In this document: piece by piece, positions 8,209-15,984 of the stretch
Position numbering within the stretch: position 1 is the stretch's first letter
How the letters are laid out: every line of letters begins with the position of its first letter
NCBI GenBank assembly: GCA_947493265.1
Contig: CANLQL010000001.1
Location: 1-64,000 of the forward strand
DNA length: 64,000 bases
Direction: 5' to 3'
Origin: an uncultured Litoreibacter sp.
GTDB lineage: Bacteria; Pseudomonadota; Alphaproteobacteria; Rhodobacterales; Rhodobacteraceae
Notes under the pieces: generated by a model
The model's database searches: none
Seen by the model: the letters and a program-made list of their open reading frames with translations, nothing else
What the model was told of the DNA's origin: nothing
Made by a program: the position numbers and the translations under genes

Positions 8209-9621
8209 ATGAGCAATTCTGAAAACCAACCACTCTATGCACCGCAAGAGCCAATTTTCCCACGCCGCGTGTCGGGTTTCTTCCGCACGTTCAAATGGTG
8301 GATCATGGCTGTCACGCTGGGCATATATTACCTGACGCCCTGGTTCCGGTGGGACCGGGGTCCGTCACTCCCCGACCAGGCAGTTTTGGTCGACCTGGCC
8401 GGGCGCCGCTTCTACTTTCTTTGGATCGAAATTTGGCCGCACGAATTCTACTTCGTCGCCGGTCTGTTGATCATGGCGGGGCTCGGTCTTTTTTTATTCA
8501 CCTCTGCGTTGGGCCGGGTCTGGTGCGGCTATACCTGCCCGCAGACCGTCTGGACGGATCTGTTCATCCTGGTTGAGCGCTGGATCGAAGGCGACCGCAA
8601 TGCACGTGTGCGGTTGTGGAACGCCAAATGGGATTTGCGCAAATGGCGTATGAGGATCACCAAATGGATCGTTTGGTTGTTGATTGCCGTGGCGACCGGA
8701 GGGGCCTGGGTCTTCTACTTCACCGATGCGCCGCAGCTTGCCCGTGATCTGCTGAATTTCGAAGCGCATCCCATCGCCTATTTCACAATCGCGATTCTGA
8801 CCGCAACCACGTTCATCTTTGGCGGGTTTATGCGGGAACAGGTCTGTATCTACATGTGCCCATGGCCGCGCATTCAAGGCGCGATGATGGATGATGAGAC
8901 CCTTACTGTGGGCTACCGCGAGTGGCGCGGTGAACCACGCGCCAAGAAGCGCTTGGAAAGCACCGGCGACTGCATCGACTGTATGGCCTGCGTCAATGTC
9001 TGCCCAATGGGGATCGATATTCGCGACGGCCAGCAAATGGAATGTATCACGTGCGCGCTGTGCATCGATGCCTGCGACGATGTGATGGACAAGATCGGCA
9101 AACCGCGCGGGTTGATCGACTATCTGGCCTTGGCGGATGAGCCACGCGAACGCGCAGGCAATCCACCGCGGCCTATCTGGCAGCATATCCTGCGTCCACG
9201 GACGATCCTCTATACGATTTTATGGTCGATGATCGGTTTCGGGTTGGTTTTTGCGCTGTTCATCCGCGCCGATATCGATCTGACCGTTGATCCGGTCCGC
9301 AACCCGACATTCATCACATTGTCCGACGGATCCGTGCGCAACACCTACACCGTGCGTTTACGCAACAAGCATGGTGAAGCGCGTGATTTTCGTCTGTCGC
9401 TCAGCTCGGACGAGATTTTGCGCATAGACCTTGAAGGCACGGCGCGAAACATCATCACCGTTGCACCTGACAGCACCACATTGCAGCGGGTTTACGTCAC
9501 GGCCCGCCCGCAAGATCCTGCGGCCTCGCAAGATCGCACCGATTTGCGGTTCTGGGTGGAGGATGTCCAAAACGGCGAACGCGCCCATCGCGACACAACA
9601 TTTAACGGGAAGGAAAACTGA
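8209..9621 (+). CDS. ccoG: cbb3 oxidase accessory protein CcoG (RdxB/FixG)
   Basis: A 470-residue membrane protein with about five membrane helices, a cytoplasmic-type ferredoxin region near residues 255-290 (CIDCMACVNVCP, then CITCALCIDAC) for two [4Fe-4S] clusters, and a C-terminal Ig-like periplasmic domain (FixG_C, about 350-470). A CGYTCPQTVW motif near residue 105 and CMCPWPR-like residues near 225 are further conserved cysteine sites. CcoG is thought to reduce Cu(II) to Cu(I) for the oxidase copper supply. It is the first gene of ccoGHIS; its stop overlaps the ccoH start by one base (TGATG). Confidence 0.95.
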   Translation: MSNSENQPLYAPQEPIFPRRVSGFFRTFKWWIMAVTLGIYYLTPWFRWDRGPSLPDQAVLVDLAGRRFYFLWIEIWPHEFYFVAGLLIMAGLGLFLFTSALGRVWCGYTCPQTVWTDLFILVERWIEGDRNARVRLWNAKWDLRKWRMRITKWIVWLLIAVATGGAWVFYFTDAPQLARDLLNFEAHPIAYFTIAILTATTFIFGGFMREQVCIYMCPWPRIQGAMMDDETLTVGYREWRGEPRAKKRLESTGDCIDCMACVNVCPMGIDIRDGQQMECITCALCIDACDDVMDKIGKPRGLIDYLALADEPRERAGNPPRPIWQHILRPRTILYTILWSMIGFGLVFALFIRADIDLTVDPVRNPTFITLSDGSVRNTYTVRLRNKHGEARDFRLSLSSDEILRIDLEGTARNIITVAPDSTTLQRVYVTARPQDPAASQDRTDLRFWVEDVQNGERAHRDTTFNGKEN

Positions 9622-10085
9622 TGACTGACACCGCCGCCAAGCCACTTACCGGAACGAAAGTTGCAATCATGTTTTGCGCGGGCTTCGCCGTGATCATCGC
9701 CGTCAATTTCTTGTTGGCGTTCCAGGCGGTAGCCACGTTTCCGGGTCTGGAGACAAAGAACTCTTATGTCGCGAGTCAGTCTTTTGAAGTGGATCGCACA
9801 GCGCAGGAAGCCCTGAACTGGGATGTCAGCGCCCAGGTGCAAGGCGATGTCCTGACCCTGCAAATCCTGCAAGATGGCGTGGCAGTGGTTCCTGAAATCA
9901 AATCCGCGGTCTTTGGACGTGCGACACATACAGCACAGGATCAGTTTCCCGAATTGCGCCATGATGGCACGGCATTCAAGTCCCACGTTTCTGCCGCAGA
10001 TGGCAACTGGAACCTACGGTTGGTGGCAACCGCAGAGGACGGAACCCTCTTTCGCCAGCGCATTGTCGTGAGCGTTGAGAAATGA
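9621..10085 (+). CDS. ccoH: cbb3 oxidase assembly protein CcoH (FixH)
   Basis: A 154-residue protein with one N-terminal membrane helix (about 12-34, ending FLLAFQAVATFPGLE) and a periplasmic beta-rich domain of the FixH type. CcoH associates with the oxidase subunits during assembly. It is translationally coupled at both ends: one base shared with ccoG and four bases (ATGA) with ccoI. Confidence 0.92.
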   Translation: MTDTAAKPLTGTKVAIMFCAGFAVIIAVNFLLAFQAVATFPGLETKNSYVASQSFEVDRTAQEALNWDVSAQVQGDVLTLQILQDGVAVVPEIKSAVFGRATHTAQDQFPELRHDGTAFKSHVSAADGNWNLRLVATAEDGTLFRQRIVVSVEK

Positions 10086-12238
10086 CCGCGACGGCCCCGA
10101 TATCGGCCTGCCCGGCATGTGCCGCTGCCCCCTTGGCGCAATCCGTTGCGTTAGCACATTCTGCTCCGGCCAATATCGTCCTTTCCCTGCCCGGCATTCA
10201 CTGCGCGGGCTGCATCAGTGGTGTGGAGCGGATTTTGAACGCCCAGCCCGGCGTCAGCGAAGCGCGGGTCAATCTTAGCCTGAAGCGCGTTCGCATTTCT
10301 GCCAAAAATCTGGAAGCAGAAGCCCTCGCAGATATTTTAACCACCGCGGGCTATGAGGCTTTCCCGCTGGACACTGACATGTTGGCCGCAACGCAGACTG
10401 ACCCAAAAGGCAGAGCGCTGATGCTGCGCTTGGCTGTCGCCGGATTTGCAATGATGAACGTTATGTTGTTCTCTGTCGCGGTCTGGTCTGGCGCGTCTGC
10501 GGCAACGCAGATCATGTTCCACTGGATTTCTGCCGCTATCGCCGTTCCGGCCTTGATGTTTTCTGCACAGGTTTTTGCTGCATCCGCCTGGACAGCCTTG
10601 CGGGCGGGACGGCTGAACATGGATGTCCCGATAACACTCGCGATCATCCTTGCCGCATGCTTGTCGGTCTTTGAAACCGCGCAGGGTGGGACGCATGTCT
10701 ATTTCGACGCCGCGCTATCTCTGACCTTCTTTCTTCTGATCGGGCGTTATCTTGACCACCGCACCAGAATGGCTGCGCGGTCTGCATCGCAAGAACTCAG
10801 CGCGTTGGAAGTTCCAAAGGCTATTCGGGTTCGCGATGGTCTCCGGGAAACTGTTCATATCTCTCAGCTTTCTATCGGCGACGAAATTGTCGTTCCTGCG
10901 GGGATGCGAATTCCTGTCGATGGCATTGTCCAAACCGGCATGTCTGAACTGGATCGGTCCCTTCTGACCGGTGAAAGCATGCCCGTTGGCGTAAAAACCA
11001 GCGACGTGCTGGCCGCAGGGGAGCTGAACCTGTCCGCGCCGCTTACAGTGGAGGTCACGGCGATCGGGGAGGACACCTCCCTCCGTCGTATGGCCGCCTT
11101 GGTCGATGCCGCAGAAGGCACGCGCAACCGCTATACGGCGCTCGCAGATCGGGCCGCGCAGATATATGCCCCAGCCGTGCATCTGTTAGCGCTTTTGACA
11201 TTTATCGGTTGGATCATCGCTTCCAGCGACGTTGCGCATTCCCTGAATATCGCCATCTCGGTCCTGATCATCACGTGCCCTTGCGCGTTGGGGTTGGCTG
11301 TACCGGCGGTGATGACTGCGGCGTCGGGGCGGTTCTTCCGGCACGGCCTGCTGGTCAAGGACGCAACTGCGCTGGAGCGTTTGGCAGAAGTCGATACGAT
11401 CATCTTTGACAAAACCGGCACGCTGACCAACGGCCGGGCCACTTTGGACACCGATCAATTGACCCCGGAAGAGCTTGGAGTCCTTTCCGCGCTCAGCCAG
11501 TCTTCCAATCACCCCGTTTCTCAGGCGATTGCCGCCGCGATCCCGGCAGGTATCGGATCGCTGCCGCTTTGGGATATTCGGGAAGTCACAGGCCGCGGCG
11601 TCGAAGCGGTTTGGGAAGGCCAAACCGTCCGGCTTGGTCATGGTGATTGGGTTGGGGCTGCAAGCTCGCCCGCGTTTTCCATCGGGGGATTCCCTGCAAA
11701 ACCGCTGGAATTCAGCGAAACCCTTCGCGACGGCGCGAAAGACACCGTACAAGCGCTGCAACAGATGGGCTATCCGGTTCAGATATTTTCCGGCGACAGT
11801 CAGGCCGCAACAACACGCATCGCCCAGCAACTTGGGGATGTGACCGCCACCGGGCAAATGACGCCCGCCGAAAAGCAGGCTGCAATTGTCGCACTGGCTG
11901 ATGCGGGCAAACGTGTCCTGATGATCGGGGATGGTTTAAATGACACGGCGGCATTGTCACAAGCACATGCGTCCGTTTCACCGGCGTCAGCCTTGGATGC
12001 GTCGCGCGCTGCATCAGACATCGTAGTACTTGGCAAAAGCCTAAGCGAAATTCCGGACGCCATTCAGACCGCCACAGCCGCGCGCCGGCGTGTGCTTGAA
12101 AACTTCGCAATCGCCGCAGGATACAACATGATTGCGATCCCGATCGCGGTTCTGGGATTTGCGACACCTTTAAGCGCGGCGATCGCGATGTCTGCATCCT
12201 CAATCACCGTCCTGTTGAATGCGTTACGTGTGAGGTAA
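10082..12238 (+). CDS. ccoI: Copper-exporting P1B-type ATPase CcoI (FixI)
   Basis: A 718-residue pump. An N-terminal CPAC pair is followed by a heavy-metal-associated domain with HCAGC near residue 40. The membrane copper site CPCALGLAVP is near residue 398, the phosphorylated aspartate lies in DKTGTLT near 442, the SNHP histidine-proline motif follows, and the hinge GDGLNDTAAL lies near 615. The FixI subgroup moves Cu(I) to the periplasm for the CuB centre of cbb3 oxidase rather than serving copper resistance. The position in ccoGHIS supports this role. It starts four bases inside ccoH. Confidence 0.95.
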   Translation: MTATAPISACPACAAAPLAQSVALAHSAPANIVLSLPGIHCAGCISGVERILNAQPGVSEARVNLSLKRVRISAKNLEAEALADILTTAGYEAFPLDTDMLAATQTDPKGRALMLRLAVAGFAMMNVMLFSVAVWSGASAATQIMFHWISAAIAVPALMFSAQVFAASAWTALRAGRLNMDVPITLAIILAACLSVFETAQGGTHVYFDAALSLTFFLLIGRYLDHRTRMAARSASQELSALEVPKAIRVRDGLRETVHISQLSIGDEIVVPAGMRIPVDGIVQTGMSELDRSLLTGESMPVGVKTSDVLAAGELNLSAPLTVEVTAIGEDTSLRRMAALVDAAEGTRNRYTALADRAAQIYAPAVHLLALLTFIGWIIASSDVAHSLNIAISVLIITCPCALGLAVPAVMTAASGRFFRHGLLVKDATALERLAEVDTIIFDKTGTLTNGRATLDTDQLTPEELGVLSALSQSSNHPVSQAIAAAIPAGIGSLPLWDIREVTGRGVEAVWEGQTVRLGHGDWVGAASSPAFSIGGFPAKPLEFSETLRDGAKDTVQALQQMGYPVQIFSGDSQAATTRIAQQLGDVTATGQMTPAEKQAAIVALADAGKRVLMIGDGLNDTAALSQAHASVSPASALDASRAASDIVVLGKSLSEIPDAIQTATAARRRVLENFAIAAGYNMIAIPIAVLGFATPLSAAIAMSASSITVLLNALRVR

Positions 12239-12241
12239 CTG

Positions 12242-12397
12242 ATGAACGTTCTTGTTATACTCGTCCCTGTGTCTCTAACGCTCGCCATCGTTGCCTTGGT
12301 GGCGTTCCTATGGACGCTCCGGACGGAACAATATGACGATCTGGAAGGGGATGCCTGGCGGATCCTGTCTGACGAAACTGAGGATGATCAGACCTAA
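12242..12397 (+). CDS. ccoS: cbb3 oxidase maturation protein CcoS
   Basis: A 51-residue protein. An N-terminal hydrophobic helix (about 3-26, rich in V, L and A) is followed by the CcoS signature FLWTLRTEQYDDLEGDAWRI and an acidic tail. CcoS is needed for insertion of heme and copper into cbb3 oxidase. The ATG lies three bases after the ccoI stop, so it is the last gene of ccoGHIS. It ends three bases before the stop codon of the convergent amidohydrolase gene. Confidence 0.92.
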   Translation: MNVLVILVPVSLTLAIVALVAFLWTLRTEQYDDLEGDAWRILSDETEDDQT

Positions 12398-12400
12398 AGT

Positions 12401-13261
12401 TTACTCAGCCGCTAACGGTATCTGGTCGCGTCCAATTTCAGCGATTTCAGCGACGATACCATTCATCAGCCTTTTGAATTCCCGGAAGTTACCGTTCGGT
12501 CGGACCAGAAGTTCATTCATGTATAGCGACCGATCTATTTCGATCTGGATCGCGTGTTGTCCATGAGAGGGACGACCATAGTTCTGAGTAATGTAAGCAC
12601 CCGCGAAGGGTGTATTGCGGCTGACTTTCAGGCCCGCCCGCAGAAAGACGTTTTCGATCTGATCAACGATGGCATTGGAGGCCGATGCACCGAACCGGTC
12701 GCCGATAATGATCTCGGCGCGCGGTAGGCCCGGACGCATCATGGCATCGGTCGCTTCATGCGGCATTGAATGACAATCAATAAGGATCGCTTTGCCGAAC
12801 TCCAACCGAGTGGCATCCAACAGCGTTTGCAGACGATCATGATATGGCCGCCAGTAATTCGCGATGCGTGCATGCGCCTCGGACAGCTTCATTTTGCCAC
12901 GGTAGATTTCGCGCCCGTTGGACACAACGCGGGGGATCACGCCCAGCCCAGACGCAATTCGTGGATTGTGGTTGACCCGCTTCGCGCCTTCAATCACCGC
13001 CGGATCAAGTTCATCGGCAGATCGGTTCAGATCAAGATAGGCACGCGGCATGACAGCGGCCAGCATCGGTGCGCCGCAATTGCTGGCGTTTTCGATCAGC
13101 ATGTCAACGAACGCATCTTCAGACGACCGGATCATCTGCTCATCCAGCACAGATTTTCGCATGAACGCCCAAGGATATTCGCGCCCCGAATGGGGGCTTG
13201 CGAAGACCACAGCGGTGGTCTGAACCTCTGGGAGGCGCAACTTATAGGCGTCTTTCAACAT
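12401..13261 (-). CDS. N-formylglutamate amidohydrolase family protein
   Basis: A 286-residue member of the N-formylglutamate amidohydrolase (HutG2-like) family. Conserved segments are visible: [11 protein letters not shown] near residue 20, PRAYLDLNR near 70, LIDCHSMP near 160 and the [16 protein letters not shown] region near 250. Such enzymes hydrolyse N-formylglutamate in the histidine pathway, but no other hut gene is nearby, so the true substrate is open. The gene stands alone on the minus strand, convergent with ccoS. Confidence 0.85.
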   Translation of the reverse strand: MLKDAYKLRLPEVQTTAVVFASPHSGREYPWAFMRKSVLDEQMIRSSEDAFVDMLIENASNCGAPMLAAVMPRAYLDLNRSADELDPAVIEGAKRVNHNPRIASGLGVIPRVVSNGREIYRGKMKLSEAHARIANYWRPYHDRLQTLLDATRLEFGKAILIDCHSMPHEATDAMMRPGLPRAEIIIGDRFGASASNAIVDQIENVFLRAGLKVSRNTPFAGAYITQNYGRPSHGQHAIQIEIDRSLYMNELLVRPNGNFREFKRLMNGIVAEIAEIGRDQIPLAAE

Positions 13262-13313
13262 GCTACTCTTCCTACAACACCTTATAGGCCGGATTATGGC
13301 AACTCAAAAGCCC

Positions 13314-13342
13314 TTGAAAGGTCAAGCGACTCCTTCTATAGA
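13314..13342 (+). promoter_or_regulatory. Sigma-70 promoter of tRNA-Val/rpmJ
   Basis: A -35 box TTGAAA (13314-13319) and a -10 box TATAGA (13337-13342) are separated by exactly 17 bases. Transcription would start near 13349, about 60 bases before the tRNA. This is the clearest housekeeping promoter I can read in the window. Confidence 0.75.
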
Positions 13343-13409
13343 GCGCCAACCAACGTGGACCAACTGGCTCAGAAACTTGTTTTGATCAGTCGGGAAATTC
13401 AGGTACGAT

Positions 13410-13484
13410 GGGCGCTTAGCTCAGTGGTAGAGCACTTCGTTGACATCGAAGGGGTCACTAGTTCGAACCTAGTAGTGCCCACCA
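13410..13484 (+). tRNA. tRNA-Val (anticodon GAC)
   Basis: A complete 75-base cloverleaf including an encoded CCA. The acceptor arms GGGCGCT and AGTGCCC pair with one G-T; the D arm AGCTCAGTGGTAGAGC is present; the anticodon stem CTTCG/CGAAG closes the loop TTGACAT with anticodon GAC at 13442-13444; and the T arm contains GTTCGAAC. It reads GUC and GUU valine codons. Confidence 0.97.
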
Positions 13485-13558
13485 TCGCAAGACCCGGACA
13501 CCACGTTCGGAAAAGAATTTTAAGGCGCACAGGCGCTTTGAGGAAAGGAAGAAGAGAC

Positions 13559-13684
13559 ATGAAGGTCAAAAACTCGCTTCGCTCCCTGAAGGCGCGCCAC
13601 CGCGATTGCCGTGTTGTCCGCCGCAAGGGCCGCGTTTACGTGATCAACAAAACACAGCCTCGGTTTAAAGCCCGTCAGGGCTGA
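13559..13684 (+). CDS. rpmJ: 50S ribosomal protein L36, zinc-free type
   Basis: A 41-residue, strongly basic protein ([17 protein letters not shown], then [21 protein letters not shown]). Only one cysteine remains, so this is the zinc-independent (YkgO-like) form of L36 rather than the Cys3His form. The ATG has GGAAAGGAAGAAGAG just upstream. It follows tRNA-Val by 74 bases and is probably co-transcribed with it, with a strong terminator after the stop. A much longer in-frame reading upstream runs across the tRNA and is not real. Confidence 0.95.
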   Translation: MKVKNSLRSLKARHRDCRVVRRKGRVYVINKTQPRFKARQG

Positions 13685-13712
13685 TCCAAGCGGATCAAAC
13701 CAGACAAAGATT

Positions 13713-13738
13713 GACCGCCTTTCGGGGCGGTCTTTTTT
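13713..13738 (+). terminator. Terminator after rpmJ
   Basis: A 7-bp perfect stem GACCGCC/GGCGGTC with a short loop is followed by TTTTTT. It lies 29 bases after the rpmJ stop. Confidence 0.9.
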
Positions 13739-13757
13739 GTTGCGGAACGATTTTCTG

Positions 13758-15869
13758 TCAGCCAAGCCGGTCATAGGTGTCGACGAATTCCGACATTTCA
13801 TCTTTAAACTTGTGCCCTGCACCGATTGAGGATGAATAGATCGGCTGACGCACCTGCAAGGTGCTTAGCGTATCAACGCGGCGATCATTTTCGTGAAAGT
13901 TCAGGCAGTTTGGATCCCAATCAAGACCAGATGCCGCCACCAATGCTTTGGCCTGCGGTTCAAAGTCCTCAACCAGATCCTCATATCGCAATTCATAGAA
14001 CCTGCCGGGCAATACTTTCTGCCAATGGGCAACCTGCGCTTCAAACAGCCGCGTGAAATGTGCGATATCCGCCAAGTCGTTTGAATATCTGTGCCGCCCT
14101 TCGACAAACGTATTTCGGTAGATCGAAAACGCATTGTCCAAAGGATCGCGCCGGGTCACGATGAAACGTGCTTGCGGGAAAATCTGCGCAAGAAGTCCGA
14201 TATAGGCATAGGACGTGATGGATTTATCGACGATCCGTTCGGCATCCGGATACCGGCGTTTCAGGAAGTCCCAATAATTCTTGCCGATTTCCTTTGGTGT
14301 TCCTGCTTCCGCCTCGCCATCCATCAGGGCTTTGACCTTGCGGCCGATTATTCCAACCTCGCCGGCCCCTTCCGCTTGACCGTGGGTCGCCAGAATCTGC
14401 TCAACCAAGCTGGTTCCGGATCGCGGCAGACCCGTTACAAAAATCGGTTTCGCATCAGCATGGCCCTCTCCAAGTACACCGCCATTCTTAAAGAACTTCT
14501 GAACCTTCTGCGCGAATGCCCGGTCACTTTCGATGGCATAGGGATAAGTCTGACGCGACAGCTTGTTTGCGGTGTTCAGATACGGAAACACGTCTTGATT
14601 GTTTCCAACATCTAGGGACACTTTTGACAGGGCGAACGCCAATCTCAACCGTTCTTGCGGGTGTAGGGATTGCGATTTGTAACGTGCCCGCATAACTGCG
14701 ACGACCGGATCATCGGAGTGCATTTTTCCAAGCGAGCTGTAGATTAAATTGAACGTGGAATTCGATGGCTGCTGCTTGAGAACATCCGAAACAACTTCTT
14801 TCGCACGGGTCACATTGCCGCTTTTCTTGTCGAACAATGCGCTTTCCGCGATCAGGTGCAAATTTCCCGGGTGACGCTTCAACCCCGCCTGATAGGTCGC
14901 CCGAACCTGGTCATCGTAGTTTCTGTCCTCACAGGCCTGTGCCAGCGCCAGATATGTTTCCGGCGTGTCATAGCCAAGCGCGATTGCCCGCTCGAAATGG
15001 CCAATCGCATCGGATTTCCGGTTTGCCAGGTGCATTTGGCCAATCACATATTCAGCCCGGGCGGAGTTCGCTTCGCCTAATTCTTCCATCAAAGCTTGCG
15101 CGCTGGCAAAGTCCTTGGTCCGAACATAAGCCATGCCCAGACTTATCTTCAGCTCCGTTGATTCCACCGACCGCTTGATCGCATTTCGCAAAACCGGAAC
15201 CGCGCGATCACCAAGGCCACGATCCAGCAGAAAATCCGCGTAGGTTACGTAGACCTGAGGCGGGACAACACGGGATTCGAGCGCCAGTTGAAACGCAACG
15301 TCTGCCTCTTGCGTATGTCCCATCGCGGCTTCAGCGACAGCAAGGTGGCACAACAAGGACGCGACCATTGGATAATTTCGGATCGCTTTGGATGCCTGTG
15401 TCACGGCCTTCGAAAACTGCTTTTCCGACAAGAGCGCTTGAAGCTTACGGTCTTCACGCTCGATCATCTTGGCAGGTTCTGGCAGCGCCGGGGACAGCCA
15501 ACGTTCCAGCCAAGCCGCCATCAATGCTTTCTGACTTTCCGACAAGGGGGCCGTCTTTAGCGCTTTCTTGAGGCGTTTTTGATCGCGTGTGCTGCCTGAC
15601 TGGCAAGCATGTTCGATGGCTGCCTGCCAGATCGCCAACTCGGCCGGTTTGAGGTCAAGCGCTCTGTAAAATGCGCGGAATGCTTTGGACGTGTTGCCAA
15701 GTTTCCGTTCGACCTGCCCCAGCCTGAAATGCGCCTCGGCCAGGTTTGGGAAAGCGTCAGCAAGCCTTGCGAAAATCGCCTGCGCATCCGCAAGCCTTCC
15801 TGTCGCAAATTTCTGCAACGCGGTTTGAAAAACCGACGGTACGTCCTCACGGCGAATTGGCTGCCCCAC
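13758..15869 (-). CDS. TPR-repeat sulfotransferase family protein
   Basis: A protein of about 703 residues in two parts. Residues about 10-420 form a long array of tetratricopeptide repeats (for example AHFRLGQVERKLGN and ALGYDTPETYLALAQACE). Residues about 470-690 form a sulfotransferase domain with the 5'-phosphosulfate loop VTGLPRSGTSLVEQ and the 3'-phosphate segment TRRDPLDNAFSIY. It should move sulfate from PAPS to a protein or carbohydrate acceptor recognised by the TPR part; the acceptor is unknown. The start is a GTG preceded by GTGGAGG five bases upstream; a GTG 12 bases earlier lacks a ribosome site. It is a single-gene unit. Confidence 0.87.
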   Translation of the reverse strand: MGQPIRREDVPSVFQTALQKFATGRLADAQAIFARLADAFPNLAEAHFRLGQVERKLGNTSKAFRAFYRALDLKPAELAIWQAAIEHACQSGSTRDQKRLKKALKTAPLSESQKALMAAWLERWLSPALPEPAKMIEREDRKLQALLSEKQFSKAVTQASKAIRNYPMVASLLCHLAVAEAAMGHTQEADVAFQLALESRVVPPQVYVTYADFLLDRGLGDRAVPVLRNAIKRSVESTELKISLGMAYVRTKDFASAQALMEELGEANSARAEYVIGQMHLANRKSDAIGHFERAIALGYDTPETYLALAQACEDRNYDDQVRATYQAGLKRHPGNLHLIAESALFDKKSGNVTRAKEVVSDVLKQQPSNSTFNLIYSSLGKMHSDDPVVAVMRARYKSQSLHPQERLRLAFALSKVSLDVGNNQDVFPYLNTANKLSRQTYPYAIESDRAFAQKVQKFFKNGGVLGEGHADAKPIFVTGLPRSGTSLVEQILATHGQAEGAGEVGIIGRKVKALMDGEAEAGTPKEIGKNYWDFLKRRYPDAERIVDKSITSYAYIGLLAQIFPQARFIVTRRDPLDNAFSIYRNTFVEGRHRYSNDLADIAHFTRLFEAQVAHWQKVLPGRFYELRYEDLVEDFEPQAKALVAASGLDWDPNCLNFHENDRRVDTLSTLQVRQPIYSSSIGAGHKFKDEMSEFVDTYDRLG

Positions 15870-15984
15870 GCATGCCTCCACAAGAATACGACTAAAATCT
15901 CAGAAACAAAATAAATGAACTAAACGGTATAGTAGCGTATTTCTGCGGTGCAGAAAAGTAGGAATTCAACCGCTCGCAGAAATG

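Noticed and set aside
12770-13684. A 304-residue plus-strand reading that ends in L36
   Set aside because: It runs antisense to the amidohydrolase gene and straight through tRNA-Val. Only the last 41 codons, with their own ribosome site, are real (rpmJ).
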